Below, one piece after another: positions 10,542-23,800 of a stretch of 64,000 bases of DNA. Origin of the DNA: Dendrolimus kikuchii (lineage: Eukaryota > Arthropoda > Insecta > Lepidoptera > Lasiocampidae). Where the stretch lies: NCBI GenBank assembly GCA_019925095.2, contig CM034405.1:13479401-13543400 (forward strand), written 5' to 3'. The notes below the pieces were generated by a model, which saw only the letters and a list, made by a program, of their open reading frames with translations, made no database searches and was not told the DNA's origin. Both the position numbers and the translations under genes were made by a program. Every line of letters starts with the position of its first letter. The first letter of the stretch is position 1.

Positions 10542-13500
10542 CATAGTGGTCTTGCAACATTATGATTACATACTCTACTTTGACCTTTGCGGGCTTGTCG
10601 TTAGCTCTCTCAGCGGATTCGTTGGCCAGTTATGGTTTCTGGTGTCCGTCCCGGAATTTTTGTGGCTATAGTTAGCCGTTTTAAGAGCTAAATGAGAATT
10701 ATGACACCTGAATATCGATCTAGTCCACCTGTAGTTGAGTCGTTCTAAGAAGTCCCGTTTGAAATTTCATAAATACTGACGAACTAACCTTGTAGCAGTA
10801 TCGAAATGATTTATATCAAATTAAAACACCATAACTAGCTTATTTCTTTAGAGTCGTAACACATGACAATGTTGTTTGTCAACACTTTTTTTTCTTAAAT
10901 ATTACTGACGTGATCTGGAGATTGATGTATAATCGAAAAGTTTAAACATAAAGCGTAATTAAGTTATATTTTCTACATTTTAAAGTTATAAAAGGCAAAG
11001 AAACGTAAAATGTATTTATAAAAATAAATCTTTATATTTTAATCGAGTTGGTATGTGTGACTTCCTATATCTAATTTTGTTTCATCACCGATAGTTCGCG
11101 TAACTACTAAAATCAGTTTGATAGGTGCCAAATGTGGCTTTGTAGAACGGCACAATTGTTGTGTTAAACTTGAAATTAATGTAGTCGTTACGAACAAAAT
11201 GACTCGAATCTCTAAGTGATCACTTATGTGTTGATTATGATATAGAGATACATAAACAAAAGTAAACGAACCAAGATCGAGTATATTGAACCGCTAATGG
11301 TTTAAGAATATCACGTCATTGAATGAATTATGTTTTATATGCGAATATTTATACAATAGTGTCATAAACTTAAGTATCAATGTTCGTGTATCCTCAGGAT
11401 AGACTCTGCAAATCTGTATGGTCTGTCAAAATTAATTGGAAGAACGTTGCGCAATGCGTGATTTTTTTATGGAAAAATGACTATTGCGCAACCACTGTTG
11501 CTTAGAGCTGTTGTAAGCTTTGACCAGAGCTATAGAAAAATCTTTGTTATTTTTTCACATTAAATAATAAATTAAAACCACAGAAAATCTACACTATGAG
11601 TTGGTACACTATTCTTTTATATTAAACAAATATTTTACAACAAATATGAGTATATGAGTCACTTTATATCAGTGGAGATTTTAAAATATATGTATTTTAA
11701 TATAAGGAAAAACAAAAAGCGTTTTATTAAAATTGAAAACGATATTTATTTGTTAAAGTCAATATGTAAGATATGACCCTGATGAAACCTATGAAACGAT
11801 AAAAAACATAATATTTAACGCTTTGTACATTGCTGTGTTTATTTTATTCGTAATTAAAATTAATTAATTGATGTGATTTTGAATGGACAGAATGATTTAG
11901 GAATATTTCCACTGCAATCTATATTTATTTTAAGCACTTGAATATTCGCATCCACCTTACTTACATGTTATAAAGAAAACTAATATTTAATTAATTTAAG
12001 CTGCAAGTTTAATTCGAAATGAAATTAATTTATTAAAATTGACCATAATATAATTTTTCGTACGTCCAAAAGTTTTAGACAAACTTAAAAGTTGGATGTT
12101 CTAAGTTTTTTGAGAGCGTCTAAGTGGAATGATACACTGCCGAATGTACGGTGCCGACATTTCGGTACTCGGTTCGCATGATACACCAAATGCGCCGAAA
12201 ATTCGGAATTACGTGGCATGTAGTTCAGCGCGTTACGCGATCGTAAATAGTGCGGTACTAAACCTTTCCACAAACATCTTATATTATATTAACCTAGGTA
12301 GGTTCCTTCATTAATTTTATCAGTGTTGGTAATATGAAGAGTTAAAATTATGTACTTTTTTTACGTGTGTAAAAGTATCGTAGCATGTATACACAGATAG
12401 GTTTAGCTACGTTCACAGAACTTTCGGTCGCCTAACGCGTCACACGTTGATGGCTATTCAAAATACATTTAAATCATTCTCACGGAAATAGCCGCTAGAC
12501 GAATGGTTCGGCATTACGCCGAACGCTACGGCGATACTATTTGGGCTGACTTAAAAAAATAAAATAATTGCGAGCGTATTTAGCCGAACTTTCAGCGCCG
12601 TACTTATCAGAAGGGGTGTCGCTGACACGACACAGACAGAAGACCACCGCGCACACATAGCCTTTCTGTCTAGCGCCTCAGTCGTCTGTCCCAATTGCGT
12701 GTCTTAAAGTCTCCATGTTCTATGTAATTTTTAAAATTAGTTTTTAGTATTGGCTGAATTTAGACTAAAACTCTGTAAAAGTAAATTCGAATTTCTATTC
12801 ATAGATAAATATGTGCGTGGATGGTAAAGAAGAGGGTCTTGTTATTCAAAATTGTTAAAGAAATGTACTATAAGGTAAACGCCACTATACATATACGTGA
12901 AATTCATAAGTCAGTTTTTATTTAGTAACAGTTTCACTAGTGTTACGGATTTTGAAGTTTTATTTTAATGGATTTCGTCGACACTCTTTGGTATTAGAAT
13001 AACACACTCTTCTTTACGCTCCATAAGTAATGAACTGTAAGAAACAGGATGGTAGATTTTAATTGGCGTAAAATTATATAGTCAAAGGAACTTTTAAAAG
13101 CTAGTTTTATATATGAATGTTCTGTTTTATGTAAATGATGAATATTGTATGGACTGAGATAAATTAATTTGAATTCTTTATGCTTAAGTGCAGTTGATTG
13201 AGTATAAGTAAAATAAATGTAAATATAATTTGATTGTTTAGTTTTTAATTTAAGCAAAAGTTGTGTGTTTCGATTGTGAAGAAAACATTGGGTCAAAACA
13301 AAGAAAAACACTCAAAACACAATAAAGAAGAGAACCTTATATGTGCACTTCTTTACTAGAATCTGAAAGTTATTTATTATGACAATTTCTAACCTAGAAG
13401 TACAACTGAGTGTAACTTATAGAATGAAGTTGTTTCCAAATTGCAAAAAGAGTAATCGAGCGTAGATAGAGTGAAGTTAGTTACAAATTGTGAATTAAAA

Positions 13501-14195
13501 TGTTATCTGTCGCAATTAGAACGCTGCAGCTTTTATCGTTGGAGTCGAATATTCGACTTTTTGCGTCGTGTGTAACGCTTAATAGTATCTAATTAAATGC
13601 AGTGTAACAGTAGATTCAAATATTTCATTATTATTTAAAAATTGTTCAATGATACAAAAAACAATGAAAGTAGAAAACAAATAGGGATACTAAACTAATA
13701 ATATATATGGTAATAAAATGAGCGTATATACAACTGTTACTTTTTATTGAGCATATTTTCGTGTTTTACTCTTTTAGGCCGTGTTCTTTCTGATGGATTG
13801 ATTACAATTTCTGTATGTGAGATTTGCGGCTTACTTGGATTGTTCTGTTTACAATACACGCTTTGTGGTGCCTGCTACACGATCTAACAGACATTTTACC
13901 AAACACGATAAATAGGTTTTCGTCATTTATTGGATTTATCACCGTAATATTATTACTGTATTCTTCTAAAAACTGGAGAGCTTGATGAAAGTACATCAAG
14001 CGAAAGATGTATGCCAAGTGCGTAGCACGTGTAATTCAATTGTCTCTACCTATCTTTATGGGTTTAAAAGTTTGATAATATTTATCTATGCATACATTTG
14101 TTCATATTAACTAACATGCTTGTTTCTTATAGAAGCAAGTGTCAAGAATTGATATTTAGTTGGTACCATTTTGACATACACGTTCTATCTACTTA
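10542..14195. other. Intergenic DNA, nothing recognised
   Basis: AT-rich stretch of 3.6 kb. A GC-richer patch at about 12120-12620 has many CG dinucleotides and looks like old repeat sequence, but I could not define its ends. No exon supported by splice sites was found. Confidence 0.45.
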
Positions 14196-14449
14196 TAGGC
14201 TACGTTCTATTAGGGACTCACAATGACCACGTTCACTACCGCGATTTTTCCCGTTCCACTTGCTTGCTGGCGTTACAATCGTAAACCCAAGTGGAACGGC
14301 TTTTCGACCCATCTTTTGATATGGGTCGTTGTGAGCGTTGTGTGCTCGAAAATGATGACGTTTTCGCCACGACCATAACGACCGCGGTCGGCTTGTGGAA
14401 CGGCTAACGGAGCATTTTGGCCGTTGTGAGCTATTAATGGAATGCCCTG
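14196..14449. mobile_element. hAT-like MITE, copy 2
   Basis: Begins TAGGCTACGTTCTATTAG and ends with the inverted relative ATTAATGGAATGCCCTG. The interior shares AACCCAAGTGGAACGGC, ATGGGTCGTTGTGAGCG and GACGTTTTCGCCACGACC with the other family members. Confidence 0.75.
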
Positions 14450-17165
14450 TTAGTAATGTCTTTATCAAAAAAACATGTCAATTCGAAAGTGCTTCATCTG
14501 AAATTTGTCTGTTTACAATTTACTCTTGATAAGTGCCCCGTGGTCTACCGACACCAAATCTACTAATCACCCTAGAGTAATATCAATGAGTGTTAATTTT
14601 TATTTACTTTGGGTATAGCAAAACGCCAACAAACAGGACATGGCCTAATGTTTTGACGACTTTGTTTTATTCTATATAAAATCATGTTTTTTCAGATTAT
14701 TACCTTTCTCTGCATGATAGAGAAAGGTATGGTGGACGCATGGTTCACTGGTGTATAAAAAATATTATTTAATGAGGCGTGTACGTGAGATATAGAAAAA
14801 CACAACGCGAGAAGGTTAAAAAATTGTAAATTCGCAACTTTTAATAATTCATCAGAAAAGTAATAATCGCTAGTTTTTCTTTAACATAACTAGCGATTAT
14901 CTTTAAAAATTCTAGAGAGCTGTTTGTAAGCTAGTATGTGTTATACATAACTGGTTAAATGCAGACTGAATTTTAGGGAGTTACTAGAAATATTCTGACA
15001 AAGACAATATCGTACGGTTTCACTGTGCTGAAATCCGATTAAGGACTTTATTGAGCCAAGCGAATAAAACTCAAATATTTCCAATCATGTCGCAGTCGAA
15101 AAATTGACAAGACCTATATTTTTGTGTTACACCATTCAGTCGGACGGTTCGAGTGTAATTAATATTAGAATTGTTGAAGGTATCTTTCTATAATACTATA
15201 GAAAGATTTAAGAATAATAAGCGGGTAGGATTAAAACGTTTGTAGCGAGATTTGAAGTAGCATTTCGTAAGTTGAATTCGAATTGGAAGGACGTGTGTAA
15301 CGTAAGTCCACGTACTAGAATGATGTAAAAATTAATTAAGTTTCATAGCCATAGTGGACATTAGCCTATGACGTGTGAGAATTTAGTTTTTGTACAATTC
15401 GGGATTCACTAGTTAGTGGTTACACGTAAAGTTATTGCCTTTAAAGTAAAAAAAAAATGCGGGACAGATACGACTATGAATATTTCGGGAAAAATATAGT
15501 CTGTTCATTAAATCATTAAAAATAAATATATAGACAAAAAAGTATATTACAAAATGTTGTCAGAAGGTGTTGTTAATTTCTGCTAAAATAATTTAAAAGT
15601 GGCATATGGAACAGATTGTAATAGCTTTTTAACAAAAAATCAGTGATTTGCACATAATATATATATAGCAACTTGTTTTAGATTTTAAGGATTTTTGGTA
15701 AAATAAATGCTTATTTAAACGGCCAATATGATGTAGTCTGTTAAATGAATGTGTAGGTACATTGTCAGCATCCTAATTATTAATTTAATTTTCAGTGTGG
15801 TTGCTTAACTTAGCCTGTTAGGGAAATGACCACATATAGCTTATCTAATTAATTTACTTCGAGTTTAATGCGTCTTCAGAGGTGGTTCAGTGGCATATTA
15901 TATATAATTTGGTTATGATACGCATAGAATTTTCATAATAATCGTTACTATCTTTTTGACTCGTGTACAAATAAATATGTCGCCGTCTCACTTCAACAAT
16001 AAATGTTTACCCATAATGTCTGCACTAGATGAAGTTAAAAGGGGTAGACCCAAAAAATATTGGTTATAAGAAGACATCGTGAACGTTAAAAGTGTCAATG
16101 GTTGTGAAACGTGAAGAAAAAACAATAGACAAGCGAACTCCGAAGTGGAAGTTTATCACTAAACCTGAACTTCTTCCAGGTCAATGTGCGGGTGTGATGA
16201 CAACACATTTGTACGTGTGTGAAAGAGATGGAACTATTATTTCGTTCTGCATCCTGACCGAATTTATTTTAATGAGAAAATGGCTATGACTAATGCTCTA
16301 TCACCTTTGTAAGATGAGAAAGTTGCGTTTGATACATGTTTCGAAATATTTAGCATTACTTTCAATAGGGCAAGATTTGTTATTGAGTTGAGTTTGGCGG
16401 ACTTTTATGTCGCCAGAAAGGTATGCCAGACTGAAGTTGCGATGCATTGCATTTAATGAAACTAAGGTTATACAGTTCATAACACTAAAAATAAATAAGC
16501 GTCGTATCTTTAGTGTGACATACAAAATATAATTGTAACAACTATAACATACTGGTAATATGAACTGATTGCTAGCCTTAATTTAAATTATAATATCTAA
16601 GTGCTAGAATAATAAATCGCTCTTTTGAGTTAGAAAATTTATACATTGTTTTATTTCCATATAAATTATAATCGGTACGCTATGGATGTTTATGTTCTTC
16701 AAACTTCGAGAATTACAAGAAAATATATTATTAAAAAAACGTTCAAAAATGGGTGAATGAGAAATAAATACATTTATAAAAATGGCTGTAGGAAGTAAAT
16801 TCTAATTTGGGTTTACTTGATTGGTTGCAAACCTCTATATACTATTAAATCTTATGTTACAAGATGTCCACCACAGTAGTCATGAGAACCATAGTTTATA
16901 TTAATATCACATAGACAATCGTCATAGATAATATTTTTAGTCGATTAATCGCTAAATCAAATCATCTGACAAGATGATTCGATTTATAATTAAATTACTA
17001 TTTTCTACCGGTTAGTTAATTTTATAATCTAGACGATAATTTAGTGCATCAGCTAATTATTATAATTGTTTTTATGTTCCGGCAACACTATGATGTAATT
17101 GCTATTTTATCGTTTTGTAGGGTAGTAAAATAGTATTTTCGTATAAAAGGCGTATCCGCGTGTAG
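14450..17165. other. Intergenic DNA with small hairpins
   Basis: AT-rich. Short perfect hairpins occur at about 14865-14905 (ATAATCGCTAGTT arms) and 15180-15212. A decayed LINE piece (RGRPKKYW) lies at about 16030-16110. No gene is seen. Confidence 0.45.
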
Positions 17166-17398
17166 ACGGTGTTCATCTCGCCCTATGGTGGGCATCATTA
17201 AATTCATCCCCCTCTCATGGCAACAATCCAGCCGAGGTAAAACTCCTTAGGGAACTCCCTCGGGCAAGTTGGCCCCCCGGGCTCGAGCGCCTTCGCTTCG
17301 CGAAGGCACTCGCCCCAAAAACCCCGGTTAAGTTGTAAGGTCTTCGGACCAACAACATAAAGTCAAGTCCAATAAAAAAAATAAAAAACGGTGTTCAT
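17166..17398 (+). mobile_element. Poly(A)-tailed retroposon with target-site duplication
   Basis: An 11-bp direct repeat ACGGTGTTCAT at 17166-17176 and 17388-17398 flanks a GC-rich body of about 211 bp that ends in an A-rich tail (AATAAAAAAAATAAAAAA). It includes a hairpin around CGCCTTCGCTTCGCGAAGGC. The structure is that of a 5'-truncated LINE or SINE inserted by target-primed reverse transcription. Confidence 0.75.
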
Positions 17399-17860
17399 TG
17401 CTTACTGTGCTGTGTGAATAGTCACATCAAAGGCTGAACAATAATAAAGGGGAAACCCTGCCCAAATAGTTAATATTTGGTATATTTGGTACTTTCTTAC
17501 CCGAATCTCTGTAAGGCTGTTACACTTAACAACGCCTTGGAAATAAAATAATGTTATTGTGATTGTTAAGAAGCCTAGACGGCATTATAGGACTTACGAG
17601 TATTATAGAAAGAGTTAAGTTTGGATTTATTTCGAATTTCAATTTTCGAATAATCTTATCTAAACTATGGAAGAAAGAATAGTATTTTTTTCCATGTCTA
17701 AACCGATTGCGATTACAGCGACATCTGTTTGAGCTCTGCTTAAGAGTAGCTTGTGTTCGCATCTAACTTATGTAGTCAATTTTGGACAAAGTCCACTTTA
17801 GATAGATCAAAATAATAATTATAGAACAGCAACAAGAAAAAAAATATTTCGATAAATAAA

Positions 17861-17866
17861 TTTATT
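17861..17866 (-). terminator. AATAAA overlapping the WDR92 stop codon
   Basis: On the minus strand the coding end CAA TAA ATT contains AATAAA. If used, the 3' untranslated region would be only some tens of bases. I saw no other clear hexamer just downstream. Confidence 0.35.
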
Positions 17867-20800
17867 GCAAATTAAGTTTAGTCGTGACAATGACCCTAAT
17901 GCATTGGTCGTAAGCAGTGGCGACCGCGAGTCCTAAGTGGTCTCTGTTCCAGTCTAGTGCGTTGATGGGTTGTGAACTGATCACCATTCGCTGCAATCGC
18001 TTCAGGGTGCCCGGAACGCCCACTGCAACACCTTGTTGGTCCACGCGGTGTCTCTGTTCTGGGTACTCACTGAAACAAAAAGCGAGATTTTCAAAATCCG
18101 ACTGCAGCATGATATACTACATTATAGTAGAAGACTGTCATAAAACCCTATCCCTATTAATATTATAAATGCGAGAAAGTAACTTTCTGTCTGTCTCTTA
18201 CATTTTCACGGAAAAATTACTGGACCGATTTGGCTGATACTAAGTATTTAAATATTTTCGATTCCGAGGATGAACATAGGATACTTTTTATCCCGGGAAA
18301 TGGGATAGTTTCCGGGATAAAAACATATTTGTCTCTCTGTTTGTTATGCTTTTACGGAAAAACTATTGGACCTATTTTGCTGAAATTCGGTATATATGTA
18401 ATTTTAATACCGAGAGTAGACAAGGGATACTTTCATTCCGGATAATGGGATAGATTTATATAAAGGTTATTCCAGAAGGTAGGATAGTTTTTGTTTGTAC
18501 AGTGATGTCATTTTGGTTATTTTCATCATTGTTGTAGTTTACAGATGACAGACGACACTTGACACAGGCTACTACTTTTTATCGTAAAAATAAAACTAGA
18601 ACGAGCTGAATTAGGGGATGAAAGTTTGTATGGGAGACCAATCATCAAACTGCGATAATTACTCGGTCTGTCTATCTGTTTAGCTTTCATGAAAAACTAC
18701 TGCAGTACTGGATCGCATTTGCTGTAATTTTGTTCATATGTAAATTTAATACCGAAAATGGATACTTTTCATCCTGGGAGATGGGATGGTTTGCGATATA
18801 AACAGAGGTGAATCTTCCGGGGGCAAATAGCACTAACACAAGAACTTAATACTATGTAACCTATGTTGCTTGCTCTTTAAACTGGAGGCGCGCACTATGA
18901 GTAGTGTTATATATAAAACTCTAGTATTAAATATATATACATATACAGAGCATGAATACTTATACTATAAAAATAATTGCTTACTATTTCCATAAGCTAA
19001 CTTGTCCATTGCCCGCGCATGTTATGAATAAATCACGATTCTGAGGAACATGCCGTGCCACCCATATTGTACCGCTGTTAGTTGAATTATCCAGTAACTG
19101 GAAAAATATTTACCACATAAATCTATAATAATAATGTGATATATCTATACATATAATATAACTGTAGAGATCGAATTTCTGTACAATGAAAAAAAAAATG
19201 CTAAAAACCGAGTCAGGGGGATGTAAGAAGTAAAATAGAACTAATTTACAATCTTCGAAACGACTGGACCGATTTAAATGAAATTTTGTATGGTGGTAGC
19301 TTATATCCCTGGTCAGCATATAGGATACTTTTGATCTCGAAAAATTAAGAGTTTCCGGGGGATAGTTAAAAAGCCGCACCACGCGGACGATGTCGCGGGC
19401 ATCAGCTAGTAGAATATAAGAAAGCTGAAAAATGGTATGATTTATGGCCGGTTCCTATAACTTACTATTACTTGTATGGAGCCTAATGTCAAATTTTAAC
19501 CGATAGTACGGGCAAATGAACGGTCGGTAAGATATAGGAACTGGGCATTAATGTTCAGCAACTAACAGGCCATACTGAATTGTTTTTTGCATTACACAGC
19601 GTCTTTATTGACGACGGTTGTTAAACATTAAGCTGCGACCTAAAGGAGCGATGCAACCGTATACGTATAATATTCCAAGATGAATGGTATGCTACTAAAA
19701 GTAGAGCGAAGGTGTAATCCGTTGTCGGTGTAGCTAACCCTTAGTTTACATTAATAAACAATTCCCAATTGCTGTCGTAGATGTGGGCGTAATGTAAACG
19801 AGGCATAAATTCACTAATGCCCAGGAAACGATTTATAACATATTTTATTATGTCCCCCAGAATGAACTATAAAGGTAATGAAACAATATTTCACAAATGG
19901 TGGATCTGGGTGTGCACTTAAATAAGTGACTATATTCTTTTGGTGGTCTGCGATTGACCAGTATGATGCCGCGGGGAGGGGACAGGAAGAGAAGAGGTTT
20001 AGAAAGCGGGCCAAAAGTATGACTACCAACTATCATGGGAGAACTGTGGAGCATACCTAATAAAATTATAAATATACAAAAGGGAAAAAATTAGACAAGG
20101 ACAGTTTACCTGAGCAAACCCTTTACTCGGATTCTGTGTCCTAACATCAAAAACGTGAAATTTACCCTCTAGTGTTGTTGCAACCAGCTTATTCATTGGT
20201 ATATCTTTGCGATCAAACTCTGTAGAACATACCTGCAAATGACAATTAGGTATATACTTAGTCTGGCCATAAATACTGTTACAATGAAAAAGAAACAAAA
20301 TATTACATTTGAATTTGGAATCTGTCATTTTTATATGATTGTTCATTGGGTTTTGTCATTTTGGCCCCAATACATTGTACAACATTTTGCGATATTAAAA
20401 TGGAGTGGGGTGATAAAGAGAACCGAATCGCTGGGATTGCATTACACAAAGTAGGAATGAAGCCAAATGCAATTTTTAAAACTCTCCATACGCTTGGTAT
20501 TAGTTAAATGTTACCGGGCTATTAATAGGTACAATAAGGCCTCCTCTGTTTGTGACAGAAAAAGATCTGGCCGTCCACGTAGTGTTCGTATGAAAAAGGT
20601 GGTCAAAGCAGGAAGGGAAAAAATTCGAAGAAATCCTGTCCGAAAGCAAAAGATTTTATCTCGGGACATGAAGATATCACTAAGAACCATGACGCGTATT
20701 TTAAAAAAATGACTTAGGACTTGCATCCTATAAGAGACGCACTGGTCATTTCTTAACTCGTAATTTAAAAAAGAATAGGGTGGTAAAATCGAAACAACTA

Positions 20801-23800
20801 CTGAAGCGGTACGTAAAGGGAGGTTACAGAAAAATTTTGTTTACGGATGAGAATTTTTTTACAATTGAGCAACATTTTAGCAAACTAAATGACCGTATTT
20901 ATGCTCAAAGCTCTAAGGAAGATTCTCAATTAGTTGACAGAGTGCAACGTGGGCATTATCCGTCTTCAGTGATGGTTTGGTGGGGTGTTAGCTATGAAGG
21001 AGAAACTGAGCCATATTTTTGTGAATAAGGTATCAAAATATCGGCACAAGTATATCAAGATACCATTCTTGACAAGGTAGTTAAGCCCCTTAACAACACC
21101 ATGTTCAATAACCAAGCATGGTCCTTCCAGCAAGACTCGGTGCCGAGTCATAAAGCTCGGTCCACGCAGTCTTGTTTGGAAACAAACGTTTCGGACTTCA
21201 TCAGCGCTGAAGGCTGACCGTCGTCTAGTCCCGATCTTAATCCGTTGGATTATGATTTATGGTCAGTTTTAGAGAGTACGGCTTGCTGTAAACGCCATGA
21301 TAATTTGGAATCCCTAAAACAATCCATACGATTGGCAGTGAAGAATTTTCCCATGGAAAGAGTGCGTGCTTCTATTGATAACTGGCCTCAACGTTTAAAG
21401 GACTGTATTGCAGCCAATGGATACCACTTCGAATAAGCTTGTTATATTTTAAATTGTCTTATATTTATGTATTACACTAACACACTGTAAAACTTTTAAA
21501 TGTTATTTGCAAAAGAACAAAAAAAAATTTCTTTGTTAACATATCTATGGCAAGACTAGGTATAATGTACGTAGTACATATAATTCAATGGCAAATTAAT
21601 ACCTACATTTTTAATAGAAAATTATATGGCATGTCTCCTTACAATTTATATAGAAAAATATTTGGTGGATTGTCTCATTTACGTGAATACTTTCTTTAAG
21701 AGTTGCTGAAGAACATCTAAATTAAATGTCATGATAGTTACTATATCTACAGCCATTAGAGGGAAATAAACTAAATATGTTTTTTTTAAGGTGTAAGTAA
21801 TCTATTTAAATAAATCATACCCCATTCTTCAAATTGCACTCCCATCTCAAGGACATGGTGCGCAAATCGAACATCTTCATATCCCCATTATCGTAACCAG
21901 CTACGACAATCCTCTCCGCATCATTGAACGAGTTTCCAAAAGCAACAGCCCAACAGTCCCTTTTTGTTTCACCTTGCGCTGGTTGCATGTTTGCTACTGG
22001 TTTACCTCGTTGACGGGGATCCCAAACTTTTACTGTGCCTGGGGTAAAAAGTTACTAATGATTTACTTCAGTACTAACGAACACGTAAAATATAAAATTA
22101 TGTATAACCATGTTAAGAGAATAACTGGTATCTGCTCGCGAAACGTTCGCGTTTCCATGACGATGACGTGTTTATGAGTGAATAAAAAAAAAAATGCAAT
22201 GGCAATGCAAAAAGTTGCGATCGCGGCGGCACTTTTTCGATATATTCGTCTATCCCGCAGAAACGACGTCTAGGCATTTACCGAGATAAAAAGTATCTTA
22301 AGTTCTGACCCAGGATATAAGCTAGCTCTGTGTAGAGTTTCATTTAAATCTATTCAGAGAATACTTTTAAAAGTTGATGCATTTTCGAATTCTGGTGGTT
22401 CGAATTAGACCTCCACTCCCCGTTTGTTTCACATTATTATTTAACATAATTATAATTTAAATTTCTTTGATTACCTACATGAGCTGCATTCCTCATGTTT
22501 TCCTTCATTCTTAGTATGTAATAATTTAGTAAGTGGTGCATGCTTCCCTGCTAGGACTCGTCTTATGTTATTAGAATGAAATGTAGGTTGGATTCACCAC
22601 TAAGCTATGATGACTTACCACAACTGATGATATAGAAGTATTTGAGCCGTTGGGGTGGAGATTTTGGGCCCATGAGGGCCAAGTGCCCACAAATTATTTC
22701 AAAAGATTAAAAAACATCTAGTTGAAACAATTGGTGACCGGAAAGCTGGAGCTTACCTCGCTCAAAGGATAAGCCTCTGTATCCAGTGAGGTAATGCTGC
22801 CAGCCATCTAGGTACAATGCTCAGTGACAGTAGTCTGGTGGGGATTGACATGCTTTAATATAGGTTTTTATTTTTATTTTGATTTTTACTATTGTATATA
22901 TATTTTTACGTTGGGTTTATTTATAGGATATTTTAGTTTTTACTTTGTGAATAAAAAGTTTGTGATTGACAAATATAACAACTGTAGTTGACAGACTAAT
23001 AATATTAAATGATATTAAAATTTTAAACATGATTTATCTATACTAATATTATAAAGAGGTATAATAAAGTTTGTGAGTTTGTGATGTTGTAGGGGGTAAT
23101 CTCCGGATCTAGTGAACCAATTTTAAAAATTCTTTTACTGTTAGAAAGCTATGTTAACGGGGAGTGTTATAGGCTATATAACATGACGCTACATACCATG
23201 GGAGCGCGACAGAGAGCGGGTGAAACCGCGCCGGGCCGTTAGTACATTATAACTAAAAAAAGATTATAGGAAGTACATAAGTTACCATCTCTACTGCCAG
23301 TCACGATTTCAGGTGCACCACAATTGACTGTGTTGCCACCAATACCATCCATTGAGTTAATAATGTCTGTGTGTTCTTTTGTTATGTATACTTGACAACT
23401 TTTTTCCAGGTCCCTGGAGTTATAAAAATATTGAAACTATACCTTGTTCTGCTAAAAGTATATTATGTAGTTTTGTATCTGCTTTTTTTTAAACTGGTTT
23501 CCACTTCCACAGGTGTGAAGAAATTGACTTATTTTTAATAAAGGAAATATGTGGTCTATGCAGCCATATACCACATATAATATAAAAAATTTCACATAAG
23601 ATTGAAATCAAATTTTAATATAATCTTGTTACATATTAAAAAACATTTCCAGCAAATGTAACAACTATACAGTTCAATGTATACAAATATGTTGTAACCT
23701 CCTTTTGTTATTTTCATAACCAACATATTTCAAAATAAAAATATTAATAAAATTATTAATTGACAAATTTTACTACTATTATGACACTGTGAACTGGCAA

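Noticed and set aside
12994..13311. Minus-strand frame of 105 codons
   Set aside because: Composition is dominated by Phe, Leu, Ile, Tyr and Lys as expected from AT-rich noise, with no domain and no splice sites.
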